From Saccharopolyspora_D taberi (lineage in GTDB: Bacteria; Actinomycetota; Actinomycetes; Mycobacteriales; Pseudonocardiaceae), in assembly GCF_039534165.1 (NCBI RefSeq), contig NZ_BAAAUX010000011.1, forward strand, positions 186,001-250,000: 64,000 bases of DNA, read 5' to 3'. The notes under the pieces are model-generated. The model saw only the letters and a list, made by a program, of their open reading frames with translations, had not been told where the DNA came from and made no database searches. Shown here in pieces: positions 48,960 through 58,290 of the stretch. Within the stretch, counting starts at the first letter, position 1. Every line of letters starts with the position of its first letter. The translations under genes and the position numbers were made by a program.

Positions 48960-49331
48960 TCATCGGTCGAACTCGACCAGGCTGTCGATCAGGGCTCGCG
49001 CGGGGAACGCGCCGATCTCGGGGGGAATCGACGCGGGCTCCGATGCTTCCAGAGCGAGCCCGGCCAGCTCGCGCCGGATCCGCTCGCGGGCGCGTCCGAT
49101 CTCGGCGCCCGGGTCGACGTCGTAGACCAGCAGGTCCGCCAGCAGCCGGGTCCTGGGGTCGCGCAACTGGTTCCACGCCTTGTGCGCGGCCTGGTTCATC
49201 AGACCCCGTGCCATGAGCGTGAACGATGCGTCCTCGACCTCGGAGTGCGCGGATTCCGGGGTTATTCCGGCAGGAGCGAGCACGTCGTAGGGGAACGGCC
49301 CGCTCCAGGCGGTCGTGGGATCGATGATCAT
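48960..49331 (-). CDS. Small J-like protein lacking HPD
   Basis: This 123-residue protein starts at the ATG at 49331 (4-nt overlap with the CHAT gene stop). The N-terminal half, FPYDVLAPAGITPESAHSEV through WNQLRDPRTRLLADLLVYDVD, follows the J-domain helix pattern: a (Y/F)xxL start, two helices, then a DPxxR-L-D end. The HPD tripeptide needed to stimulate Hsp70 is absent. A similar segment occurs inside the CHAT protein encoded upstream (about 955-1020). It could dock on the Hsp70 without triggering hydrolysis, or act as a competitor of the CHAT J-like domain. Confidence 0.65.
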   Translation of the reverse strand: MIIDPTTAWSGPFPYDVLAPAGITPESAHSEVEDASFTLMARGLMNQAAHKAWNQLRDPRTRLLADLLVYDVDPGAEIGRARERIRRELAGLALEASEPASIPPEIGAFPARALIDSLVEFDR

Positions 49332-52300
49332 CGGTGGTCGCTCCCGTCCTGCCTGCGCCGGGCCAGCTCCTCGTCGAGCGCGGTCAGCAGCGCGGCCCGG
49401 ACCGCGGCGTTGCCCGGATCGAACCGGGTGGCCCGGACCAGCGCGTGCACGCTGCCGACCGGATCGTTGCCCGCCCTCCTGCGTTCGGCCTCCTCGGCCA
49501 GTGCCCGCGCCCGGCCCGGTGCGTCCAGCGCGGCGCCCGCCTCGTCGCCGTAGGTTCGCACCAGACCGCCGAGTTCGTCGAGATCGAGCTTGGCCAGCAG
49601 CGAGGATTCCAGCTCGGCCAGCACGTCGCCGAGGCTTTCCAGCAGCCAGCTGTTCGGCAGCACCGGGGCGAGCCCCTCGTGGACGATCACGTAGGCCTCC
49701 CGCAGGATCGCGAACCCGCCTGCGGCGGTCCGGCCGCCGGGCAGCCCGGTCCGGCCGTAGACCAGCGCCCGCGCGAGATGTCCGCGCACCAGCGGGGATT
49801 CCGGGTTCAGCTGGAGCGCTTCGCGCAGCACCTCGACGGCCCGCCGGATGTCGGGCTCGATCCCCTGCTCGCGGCAGGCGGATCCGTACCACACCCCGGC
49901 GTCGACCAGCATGTCCGCCCACTTCCGGGTCAGCGTCTGCCGACCGCGCGGACCGACCACCGCCCGCGCCTCGCGCACCAGCGCGATGGCCTCGTCGAGC
50001 CGGTCGATCCGCCGGAAGCTGACCAGCGACTCCACCCGGCCCAGGACCATCCGCAGCACGGCCTCCCTGGTGCGGACCGTCATCGCGGCGTTGGCCGAAA
50101 CCTCGATCGCCGCGCCGAGTTCGGCGATCGCCGCCGCACCCTGGTCGCGGCCCGCCAGCAGGTCGCGGGCGAGCGAGAGGTGCGCCCACACGGCGAGTTC
50201 GACCGCGTCTTGAAGCAGCCGGAACCGCCGGTTCGGCAGCATCGCGTGAGCTGGGTTGCGCTCCAGGAAGTCCTGGCAACGCGGGCAGTCCGCGGGCTCC
50301 GCGTGGGATTCCGGCCCGCCGCAGTCGGCGGGCAGTTCGGTCAGCCGCTGCCGGTGGAACTCCGGCAACGCGCGCAGCGCCGCCTCGAACCGGTGGTGCT
50401 CGATGAGCGCGAACGCCGCGGACAGCTCGGAGAACGACCAGCGGAGCCTGCGCAGCACCACGCCCTCCGACTCGGCACCGTCCACCTGGGCCGGGTCGGC
50501 GTTCGCCGCGAACTTCCCCAGTTCCCCGGCCAGCCCCAGCATCCGCACGTACGCGGGCCCGCAGGCCAGCGTCCCGGTGGGCAACGGCAGCCCGCCCGCT
50601 TCCTTCAACGCCTGCGCGGCGCCGAGTTCGGCTTCCAGGAACGACACCAGGTTCCGGTAGCACTCGGCCTGCTGCGGCCGCCCCGCGCTGGTGTGGCGCT
50701 CCTCGTGGCGGGTGAGCAGGTCGTTGAGGTACCGGCCCAGCTCGGCGCGCAGCCGGGCGGAGTCGGCCGGGGTGACCGCGTGGCCGTAGCAGGCCGCCCG
50801 CGCCTGGCGCCAGGCGATCCAGTACTCGTCGTCGGTGAGCACCACGGCCCAGCAGGACAGGGCGGTGCGCCAGACCTGCTCGGCCTGCTCCCAGGCTCCG
50901 GTTTCCTCCAGTTCCTCGGCCTGCCAGAAGGAAGCCACCGCGATCCGGTGCACGACGGCTGTTTCTCCCGGCGCCTCCGCGAGTTGCGCCCACCAGGCCG
51001 CGAGGGCCTCCGCCCGGTTGCCCGCCAGCAGCTTGAGCAGCGGGGCGTCCTCGGGCAGCCGGGCGCACAGCCGCGCGAGCAGGGCCGGAGCGTCGCCCGG
51101 CTGGAGGTCGTCGAGTTCCCGACCCACGGCGGCGGGATCCCGGAACCGGTAGAGCCGCGCGTCCAGCAGCAGCCGCTTGGCAGGGGTGTGCAACTGGTCC
51201 CAGGCGACCCGCTCCTGCCAGCTGATCCCGCCGCGCTCCATCAGCGTGTAGATGGCGTCCTTGACGATCTCGGTGGGCGACGCCGGCGTCACCCCGGCCG
51301 AACGCAGCGCCCGGTACGGGAAGGTCTCCTCCCGCCACGCGACCGGATCGGCGACCAGCGCCGCGTTCGCCAGGCCGTCCGCCCAGGGCAGCGCGGCGAG
51401 CAGCCGCTCCAGCCGGTCACGCCTGCGGTCGCTGTCCAGCACCGGCCGGTCCAGCTGCTCGAAGGCCGCGATCGCCGCCGACCAGTGGCCGCCGCGCTCC
51501 AGGTCCCGGCCGTTCGCGTACGCCCGCCGGTCAGCCGAGTCCGCGTGCTCGGCGCAGGCGTCGTAGGCGCTGACCGCGCCGGACCAGTCGTCGCGCTGCT
51601 CGGCCAGGCGTCCGCGCGCGTAGCTGATCAGGGTCGCGGTGTCCCGGTGATCGCCCAGCGCCTCGGCCATGGCGAGGCAGTTCTCCCATTCCTGCCGGGA
51701 GATCGCCGACCGCAGCCGTGCGTAGTCCGACCTGGTCCGCGCGTCCTCGAAGTCGTCGGGCAGGGCCGCGTAGGCCGCGACGAGGCGCGCCCAGTCCGCC
51801 GACTCCTGCTCGGTCAGCCTGGCCCTGGCGTAGCTGGTCCGGTGCCGCAGATCCCGGTAGTCGCCGGGCAGGTCCCCGTACCGCGCCAGCGCGCCGGACC
51901 AGTCACCGTCCTGTTCGGACATCCGGCCTCCGGCGTAGCGGTGCGCCCGCGCGAGTTCCGGGTCGGCGTCGGCCACCGGTGCGTAGGCGGCCACCGCCGA
52001 CGCCCAGTCCTCGGCCGCCTCGGCCAGCCTGCCCCGCGCCTCCCGGCGGGCCACGCCGACCCGGCCGTCCCGCTCCGCGTCCGGCGCGTCGCCGAGCAGC
52101 GCGAGCGCCGAGCGCCAGTCCTCGTGCAGCGCGGCGATCCTGGCCCGCGCGAACCGTCGGCGGCGCCCGACCTCGCCGTCGGCGAAGCCGTCCGGCAGTT
52201 CACCGAAGCCCGCGATCACCTCGGCCCAGTCCTCGCGGACGTCGGCCGACCGGCCCGCCGCGTACTGGATCCGCGAACCCGTGTCGAGCAGCTGCCTGGG

Positions 52301-54193
52301 CAGTTGCTCGTAGTGCCCGCAAGCCGCGTCCCACTCGCCGTCCTGCTCGGCCAGCCGTCCGCGCGCGTAGTCGAGCCGGACCAAGGCGTCGGCGTGCTCG
52401 CAGCCCTCGAACCGCTCGACAGCGAGTGCCCAGTCCTCCGCGGCTTCTGCGACCCGCCCCTCGGCGTATTCCTTGCGCCCCGCTACCTGCTCGATCGGCA
52501 GAACGCCGTAGCACGCAACGGCTTTCTCCCAGTCCTGCGCTTCCTCCGCCTCCTGGCCCGCCCGCTCCGCGTGCTGCTTCGCAGCGGTCAACCGCGCGTC
52601 GACATCACCGAACCCGGCGGGCCGTTCGTCCAGGACCCGCTGGTAGTTCCGCAGCGCCGACGCCCAGTCCCCCGCCGCGTCGGCCCGGCGCGCGTCGTCG
52701 GCCAGGGCGGCGAGCCCGGCCGCGCGGTCGACCTCGTCGCGGAGCTGGTCGAACAGCGACGCCGGCAGCAGCTTGCGGACCTCGTCGAGGAGTTCGCGGG
52801 CGCGGCCGGGATCGTCCTCCTCGGCCAGCACCGCGCACAGCTGCTCGATCCGCGGCCAGGCCAGCTCGATCCGCGCCTCGGTGATGAGGCGGTCCTGCTC
52901 CGGTGTCCGCTTCCCGGTCCGCAGCGTGCGCAGCACGCCATCCCAGTCGTAGCGGGAGCGCAGGAACGTCGCCGCCGACAGCACGCTGGTCATGTTCACG
53001 TTGCCGGGCGCGGTGAGCCGGTCCAGCGCGGCCTCGCCCGCGCGCAGCGGGTCGGCCACCTCGTCGCCGTCCTCGTGCACCTCCCGCGCCTTGAACAGCC
53101 AGCCGTGGCCGTGCTCCCGGTGCAGGAACAGCACCGGGGTGGCCCATTCGATGGAGGTGTGGCCGGGCAGGCTCGCGATGTGCTGGCGGGCGGCGGTCAT
53201 CGACTCGTCCACCGTCCGGTTCGAGCAGATGCCTTCGAGCAGCCGCGGCCCGAACGTGCCCGCCGCGCGGTCGGTCACCACCCCGCTCATGGCCGCCACC
53301 GCCGGAATCCCGCGCCCGATCAGGGCCTGCGCCACCCCGGAGAACGGCTCGACCCGGGCGCTGTGCGCGCCCGAGCACAGGTTCAGCACGACCAGCCGCA
53401 ACCGCCGCGCCTGCACGAGGATTCCGCTCAGCAGCTGGCCGTTCATGTGGTCGGTGCCGCCGCCGTCCTCGGATTCGAGCAGGACCACGCCCTCGCCCAT
53501 GGCCTCGTCGAAGCGCCCGTGCGCGATGAGCAGGACGGCCGCGGGCTGGTCGGAGTGCTCGGTGAGCCAGGACTCGACCTCCCGCCTGGTGGCGTGCCGC
53601 AGGACGGTCCTGCGCACCGCCAGTTCCGGCAACGCGCGCTCGAGCTCGGCCAGCTCCCGTTCGTACTCCAGCGGCGGCAGCCCCGGCGGTGACGCGACGG
53701 CGACGAGCAGCTCGATGTGCTCCGGCTCGTCCGCGGCGACGGGCAGCCGGTGGGCGGACGGGTCGCCGGGCAGGGAGCGGGTGACCGACAGCGTCGCGTT
53801 CAGCGCGAGCGTCTGCTCGGCTCGTTCCGCCGGTGAGCACAGCGCTTCCACCGGCAGGTCCTGGAGTTCGGACGGCAGGTCGAAGCGCAGCCGCAGGCAG
53901 GGCGGGCCCGGCTGGGCGCGCGCCGAGCCGAGGCAGGCGCTGATCTGGTCCGGCAGCAGGATGCCGAACACCGACCGGCCCAGCTCCCGCAGCCGGGCCA
54001 CGACGTTGGTGCCGCCGGTCGGCGCGTGGCCGAGCTCGATGTCGATCAGCTCGGTGAGCTCGCGGCGCAGCTCGGCGGGCTCGTCGCCGATGTCGAGCAC
54101 GGCCGCGGCGTTGGCCGGTCCGTTGGCCAGCACCAGGTACCGCCGGGTGCCGACGCGGCGCACCCGGATCCGCAGTTCTCCGATCTCCAGCAC
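49328..54193 (-). CDS. CHAT-domain (caspase-like) protease with repeat array and J-like domain
   Basis: This 1621-residue cytoplasmic protein starts with GTG at 54193, two bases after the previous stop. Residues about 150-365 are a CHAT peptidase with the catalytic pair His225 (LLIAHGRFD) and Cys273 (VVLNLCSGAH). Residues about 515-940 hold a row of 30-40-residue helical repeats of the type DWxxAVxxYxxLP and YARGRLAEQ, TPR/SEL1-like. A J-like segment without HPD lies near 955-1020. A C-terminal region (about 1175-1480) with a Cys cluster (DCPRC) is shared with the adjacent TPR protein. CHAT proteases cut specific targets once activated; the repeats probably sense a partner. Confidence 0.87.
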   Translation of the reverse strand: MLEIGELRIRVRRVGTRRYLVLANGPANAAAVLDIGDEPAELRRELTELIDIELGHAPTGGTNVVARLRELGRSVFGILLPDQISACLGSARAQPGPPCLRLRFDLPSELQDLPVEALCSPAERAEQTLALNATLSVTRSLPGDPSAHRLPVAADEPEHIELLVAVASPPGLPPLEYERELAELERALPELAVRRTVLRHATRREVESWLTEHSDQPAAVLLIAHGRFDEAMGEGVVLLESEDGGGTDHMNGQLLSGILVQARRLRLVVLNLCSGAHSARVEPFSGVAQALIGRGIPAVAAMSGVVTDRAAGTFGPRLLEGICSNRTVDESMTAARQHIASLPGHTSIEWATPVLFLHREHGHGWLFKAREVHEDGDEVADPLRAGEAALDRLTAPGNVNMTSVLSAATFLRSRYDWDGVLRTLRTGKRTPEQDRLITEARIELAWPRIEQLCAVLAEEDDPGRARELLDEVRKLLPASLFDQLRDEVDRAAGLAALADDARRADAAGDWASALRNYQRVLDERPAGFGDVDARLTAAKQHAERAGQEAEEAQDWEKAVACYGVLPIEQVAGRKEYAEGRVAEAAEDWALAVERFEGCEHADALVRLDYARGRLAEQDGEWDAACGHYEQLPRQLLDTGSRIQYAAGRSADVREDWAEVIAGFGELPDGFADGEVGRRRRFARARIAALHEDWRSALALLGDAPDAERDGRVGVARREARGRLAEAAEDWASAVAAYAPVADADPELARAHRYAGGRMSEQDGDWSGALARYGDLPGDYRDLRHRTSYARARLTEQESADWARLVAAYAALPDDFEDARTRSDYARLRSAISRQEWENCLAMAEALGDHRDTATLISYARGRLAEQRDDWSGAVSAYDACAEHADSADRRAYANGRDLERGGHWSAAIAAFEQLDRPVLDSDRRRDRLERLLAALPWADGLANAALVADPVAWREETFPYRALRSAGVTPASPTEIVKDAIYTLMERGGISWQERVAWDQLHTPAKRLLLDARLYRFRDPAAVGRELDDLQPGDAPALLARLCARLPEDAPLLKLLAGNRAEALAAWWAQLAEAPGETAVVHRIAVASFWQAEELEETGAWEQAEQVWRTALSCWAVVLTDDEYWIAWRQARAACYGHAVTPADSARLRAELGRYLNDLLTRHEERHTSAGRPQQAECYRNLVSFLEAELGAAQALKEAGGLPLPTGTLACGPAYVRMLGLAGELGKFAANADPAQVDGAESEGVVLRRLRWSFSELSAAFALIEHHRFEAALRALPEFHRQRLTELPADCGGPESHAEPADCPRCQDFLERNPAHAMLPNRRFRLLQDAVELAVWAHLSLARDLLAGRDQGAAAIAELGAAIEVSANAAMTVRTREAVLRMVLGRVESLVSFRRIDRLDEAIALVREARAVVGPRGRQTLTRKWADMLVDAGVWYGSACREQGIEPDIRRAVEVLREALQLNPESPLVRGHLARALVYGRTGLPGGRTAAGGFAILREAYVIVHEGLAPVLPNSWLLESLGDVLAELESSLLAKLDLDELGGLVRTYGDEAGAALDAPGRARALAEEAERRRAGNDPVGSVHALVRATRFDPGNAAVRAALLTALDEELARRRQDGSDHR

Positions 54194-54195
54194 GG

Positions 54196-56430
54196 CTACC
54201 GGCTCCGCCTCCTCACCAGACCGTTCCGCTCCTCGCGGGTCCGGTCCCGCTCCGCGCGCAACCGCTCGTGGCCGGGCCTGCCCGCGAGGCCTAGCTCGAA
54301 CTGCTGGATCGCTTCGTTGAGCAGGTGCAGGGCCTGCCGCACGTCCCGCTCGCGGAGCTCGTCGTAGGCCCGCGCGCGCAGGATCAGGCCCAGGTTCAGC
54401 CGCGACCGCAGCAGGTGCGGGCTCAGCTCGACAGCCCGCCTGAGGTCGTCGTGGGCGGCGCGGGCGGCGTTCTGGTCCTTGTTGAACGTCTCGACACCCC
54501 TGGTCGTCAGCATCGCGGCCAGCCGCGTGGTCAGCCGGTCGCGCAGATCCGCGTCGCCGGTCCCGACCACGTCCAGCGCCGCGTCGAGCACGGCGACCGC
54601 GTCGGTCCAGTTCTCCTTGCGCGCGCAGGCTTCCGCCCGGCCCAGCGCGGTGTCGGCCACCAGCCGCCGCACCGCGTCGCTGCGGCCGAACTCCCGCGCG
54701 ACGCGGTCGGCCTCGCGCCAGCACCTCGCGGCCTCGGCCGCGTTCATCCCGGGCTTGGTGATCTCAGTCCGCGCGGCTTCGAACAACGCCTGGACTGCCA
54801 GCGACGCACCGGCTTCGGCCAGCGCGGCGTGCTTGTCGGCCCGCGCGGCGAAAGCCGGGTTGTGGCGGTCGAATTCCGGGCAGCCCGGTTCGCACGCGCC
54901 AGGCGGCGTGCGTTTGCGGCAGGACGGGCAGCGCAGGTCCATCGCCAGCTCCGCAGCTTCCGCCGGTCTTCCGGCGGCCAGCTGGGCACCGGCGATGCCC
55001 AGGAGCGAGAAGTGGCGGAGCAGATCCGCCAGCCGCTCGTCGGAATCGCCCAGCCGCGCGACGAATTCGCCGAAATGCCGCTCCAGCCCGAGTTCGGCGA
55101 TCCGCAGCGGCCCGCACACCAGCCGCGCCCCGCCCGCGCCGGGCAACGGCAGTCCCCCGAGCTCGCCCAGGACGCGCGCCGCCTCGTCCTCCCGGCTCAG
55201 CAACAGCACATCCCGCCCGGTTCCGTGCTCGACCAGCTGCTTCTCGATGAGCTCACGCAGGTTCGCGTGCAGGGAAGTCACGGTGTCCGCGTCCAACTCG
55301 CGGCCGTAGCGCCGTTCCGCGTCGCGCCGCCATCCCGAGGTGAAGTTCTCGTTGTGCAGCAACGACATCCACGCGCCGATGCAGGCTTCCCAGCTCGCGC
55401 CTTCCGGGGCGTCCTCGGCGCTTAGCGCGTGCAGCAGCATCGCCGCGTGGACGTGGCCGATCCGGTGATCGGTCGGGTCGTTGCGGACCAGGCGGCCGAG
55501 ACGTTCGAGCCCGTCCGACCGGTAACCGCCCAGCCCGCAGACCAGCGCGTCGATCAGCTCCGGTTCCCCGTCGCCGCGGTGCAGCAGCGAGGCAGCCCGC
55601 TCCCACTCGCCCTGTTCCGCCGCGGCGAACGCGGCGACGCGCGGCGCGGGAGCCGAAGCCCTGCGGAAACCGCTGTGCTGCGGATAGCGGTCATGCAGCT
55701 CGCTCCAGGACTCGGCACCGGCTTCCAGGCGCCCGAGCCCGTAGGAAATGACCCCGTGCCGCAACAGGATCGCGTCGTCCCGGACGCCACCGGCCATCGC
55801 TCGCTCGTAGGCGGCGAGCGCGTCTTCGTCCCTGCCCTGCCGGTCCTGCGCCGTGCCAAGCACCGCCGCCGCGACGGGGTCCTCAGCGGCTTCGGCCGCG
55901 AAGGACTCGGCCTGCTCCCAGCGTCCGCGCGATAACAGCAACGTCGCGACCAGCAAGCGCGCCCGGTCGTCGAGAGGGCCGCAGCGGGCAGCCGCGTACA
56001 GGTCGGTCAGGGCGAGGTCCTCCCGCGCCCGCCGCACCCGCACGTAGGCCCGCTGCACATATGCCTTGCCCAGCCCGGAATCCCGCACCAGCGCGGCGCC
56101 GAGGAACCGCTCGGCGCGCGAGTAGTCGGCGTCGTGCGCGGCAGCGCACCCGGCCCAGTAGAAGCCGTCCGGAGCCTCCGGGCACAGCCGCTGCGCCTTC
56201 GCGAAGCGGCGGTCAGCGGCGCGGAAGTCGTTGCGGGCCAGGCAGATCCGGCCCAGCCCGACCTGCGCGTCCGCCGCGACGCAGGGGGCCGACCGGTCCC
56301 CTGCTCCGCTCGCCCACTCCAGCGCGGCGGCGAAGCTGTCCTCGGCCTCCGCCAGGTCGCCCGCGCGCAGCGCCCGCTCACCGGCGGAGTTCGCCCGCCG
56401 CGCGTCGGCGATCCCGGCGGGGGCTGCCAT
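54196..56430 (-). CDS. TPR protein paralogous to the C-terminal part of the CHAT protein
   Basis: This 744-residue protein starts at the ATG at 56430. Residues 1-390 are tetratricopeptide-like repeats (ANSAGERALRAGDLAEAEDS, then GLGRICLARNDFRAADRRF). From about 395 onward it parallels the CHAT protein: GGLPLPGAGGARLVCGP against GGLPLPTGTLACGP, then a cysteine cluster (CPSC, CEPGC; about 496-515) followed by HNPA against RNPA. No catalytic motif is seen. It looks like a protease-free sister of CHAT and may be its scaffold or regulator. It is separated by 2 nt from the CHAT gene. Confidence 0.78.
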   Translation of the reverse strand: MAAPAGIADARRANSAGERALRAGDLAEAEDSFAAALEWASGAGDRSAPCVAADAQVGLGRICLARNDFRAADRRFAKAQRLCPEAPDGFYWAGCAAAHDADYSRAERFLGAALVRDSGLGKAYVQRAYVRVRRAREDLALTDLYAAARCGPLDDRARLLVATLLLSRGRWEQAESFAAEAAEDPVAAAVLGTAQDRQGRDEDALAAYERAMAGGVRDDAILLRHGVISYGLGRLEAGAESWSELHDRYPQHSGFRRASAPAPRVAAFAAAEQGEWERAASLLHRGDGEPELIDALVCGLGGYRSDGLERLGRLVRNDPTDHRIGHVHAAMLLHALSAEDAPEGASWEACIGAWMSLLHNENFTSGWRRDAERRYGRELDADTVTSLHANLRELIEKQLVEHGTGRDVLLLSREDEAARVLGELGGLPLPGAGGARLVCGPLRIAELGLERHFGEFVARLGDSDERLADLLRHFSLLGIAGAQLAAGRPAEAAELAMDLRCPSCRKRTPPGACEPGCPEFDRHNPAFAARADKHAALAEAGASLAVQALFEAARTEITKPGMNAAEAARCWREADRVAREFGRSDAVRRLVADTALGRAEACARKENWTDAVAVLDAALDVVGTGDADLRDRLTTRLAAMLTTRGVETFNKDQNAARAAHDDLRRAVELSPHLLRSRLNLGLILRARAYDELRERDVRQALHLLNEAIQQFELGLAGRPGHERLRAERDRTREERNGLVRRRSR

Positions 56431-56438
56431 GGCCGCGG

Positions 56439-56948
56439 TTATTCGCCGGCTTCGTCGAGCTCGGACCGCCAGGCACCGCGGTGCCGGTCGTAGTGCAGCG
56501 GCCCGGACCGGAACGCGGACAGATCGAGCCCGACGAGCTGCTGGTACGCCTCGATCGGCAGGTCCTCCTCCAGGACGATCCGCAGCTTGCTGTCGGAGTC
56601 CTGCAGCACGAGCGGAATCCGCCGGTCCCCGTCCTGCTTGCCGCCCTTGCGGCGGGCCAGCGACTTCACGCCGCCGTAGATGTCCTTGACGGCCTCCGAC
56701 CCGAGCCCGCTGAGGAACGCGTGCAGCGGCAGCGCCGCCAGCACGATCCAGCTGAACTCGGCGACGCTGCGATGCGCCAGCTCCCGCCTGCACTCGACCT
56801 CGAACCCGAACCCGCCGAACAACCCGGTCAGCTCCTGCTCCAGGTCAGCACCGACCTCGCGGTCGAGCAACAACTCCGCACGGACCAACGCGTCCACCAT
56901 CCCGCCTGTGAGGTCGAGCTCTTCGGCGCCGATTATGCCGACAACCAC
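56439..56948 (-). CDS. Unknown protein, first gene of the CHAT/Hsp70 operon
   Basis: This protein has 169 residues from the GTG at 56948; in-frame TTGs at 56987 and 56972 are alternatives and no start has a good ribosome-binding site. It is mainly helical in the N-terminal half, with a hydrophobic stretch FSWIVLAALPLHAFLSGLG that could cross or touch the membrane. A basic patch SLARRKGGK follows, then a beta-rich C-terminus (IPLVLQDSDSKLRIVLEE). I do not recognise the family. It ends 8 nt before the TPR gene, so it is part of the operon. It could be a small effector or a membrane-interacting sensor. Confidence 0.6.
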   Translation of the reverse strand: MVVGIIGAEELDLTGGMVDALVRAELLLDREVGADLEQELTGLFGGFGFEVECRRELAHRSVAEFSWIVLAALPLHAFLSGLGSEAVKDIYGGVKSLARRKGGKQDGDRRIPLVLQDSDSKLRIVLEEDLPIEAYQQLVGLDLSAFRSGPLHYDRHRGAWRSELDEAGE

Positions 56949-57127
56949 CCCGCCCGTGGCGCATTTTCGCAACGCGGATTTGGACAATCAGTTCGTGCGG
57001 CGACGACTGCGCAGCCCGAGCCAGGCCGAGCGAACCTGCCGGGACGACGCAACCACCACCCCGTCACCGGCCGAGACACGCAACAGGGGACGACGCTCCG
57101 CACTCCCAAGCGCCGACCGCGAGCACG

Positions 57128-58219
57128 TCAGCGGTTGTGCGCGACGGCGAACGGCTGGGACTCGTACGAGTCGCCCATCTGGCCGGTGCCGCCCAGCCTG
57201 CCGTCCGGGAGCTCGGTCCCGTTGACCAGGGCGCCTTCCTGCGGGCCGTCGACGGGCTGCCACGAGGTGCCGTCGTAGCGCAGCAGGCCCTTGGTGCCGA
57301 GGCTCCACAGCGCGCCTTCGGCCTGCACGAGCTCTCCCACGCTGCCCTTCGGGTCGGGCGCCTGTTCCCGGGTCCACTTGGAGCCATCCCAGTGCATCAG
57401 GATCGGCTGGCTGGCTTCGGGGGTGTCGTACGGCGTCTGGGTCGCCGAGATCCAGACGTCGTCCGGCTTGTAAGCCGCGACCCCGTGGACGGTCACGTAG
57501 TCCGACTCGCCGGTCTCCAGCGGCGGGACCTCCACGTGGCTCCACCGCGCGCCGTCCCAGTGCATCGAGACGATCTGGTGCGGCCGCTCGGAGGTGATCC
57601 CGGCCATCCACAGGTCGTTCGGCGCGGCGCCGCCGATGCTGGAGAAGTTCTGGTTGTCGGTGGCCGGCGGCAGCGGAACCCCGCGCCACTGGCCGTTCTC
57701 CCAGCGGCTGGCGAAGCTGCGCGACAGCGGCTGGTCACCGTCGCGGTAGGCGTTGCCCACGACCCAGACGTCGGGTCCGACCGCCTCGACGTCGTGCGGC
57801 GAGATCCGGGGCGCGTCGGGCACCACCAGCGGGACCTCGGTCCACGCCCTGCCGTCCCAGTGGATGGTGGCGCCCCGGCTGACCTTGGTGAACTCGCTGA
57901 CGGCCCACGCGTTGTCCGGGCCGGTCACCGCGGACGCGACGATCTGGCCGATGTCGGGCACCGGCTCCTCGGCCCAGCGCCCGGTGTCGTCGCGGCGGAA
58001 GCCCTGCGCGGTGAGCGAGGTCGGCGTGCCCGGCGGGCCGTAGCTGCCGAATGCCCAGGTCGCACCGCCGCCGCCGGCCACCGTGCTGATGTAGGACGAC
58101 ATGTCGGGCCGGGTCGGGAACTCCTCGCCGGTCCAGGTGCCCTGCGCGGTCGCGGATCCCGCCGTGCCCACGACCGCCACCAGGGCCACGGCCAGGGTCG
58201 CTCCGGTTCTTCTTGACAT
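57128..58219 (-). CDS. Secreted beta-propeller-like protein
   Basis: This 363-residue protein has a Sec signal peptide (1 to about 26, ending ATAQ). About six repeated units combine W(D/E)G...W with NDLWM, DVWVVG or DNAWAV strands (for example IHWDGRAWTEVP, MHWDGARWSHVE, MHWDGSKWTREQ), which suggests a beta-propeller. No cysteines or catalytic motif stand out. It is probably an exported binding protein. It follows the CHAT operon start on the same strand but is transcribed toward it across 179 nt, so it should be an independent unit. Confidence 0.72.
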   Translation of the reverse strand: MSRRTGATLAVALVAVVGTAGSATAQGTWTGEEFPTRPDMSSYISTVAGGGGATWAFGSYGPPGTPTSLTAQGFRRDDTGRWAEEPVPDIGQIVASAVTGPDNAWAVSEFTKVSRGATIHWDGRAWTEVPLVVPDAPRISPHDVEAVGPDVWVVGNAYRDGDQPLSRSFASRWENGQWRGVPLPPATDNQNFSSIGGAAPNDLWMAGITSERPHQIVSMHWDGARWSHVEVPPLETGESDYVTVHGVAAYKPDDVWISATQTPYDTPEASQPILMHWDGSKWTREQAPDPKGSVGELVQAEGALWSLGTKGLLRYDGTSWQPVDGPQEGALVNGTELPDGRLGGTGQMGDSYESQPFAVAHNR

Positions 58220-58290
58220 CGCTTCCTCTCAGGCGGCGAATCCCTACCCCCTGGAGACGCGGGCGAAGTCGATCAGGTTGCCCCGGAGGA

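Noticed and set aside
49334..53692. 1452-codon open frame on the plus strand
   Set aside because: Antisense to the CHAT gene, whose motifs (His225, Cys273) and repeats are clear; the plus frame has low-complexity Arg/Pro/Gln composition.
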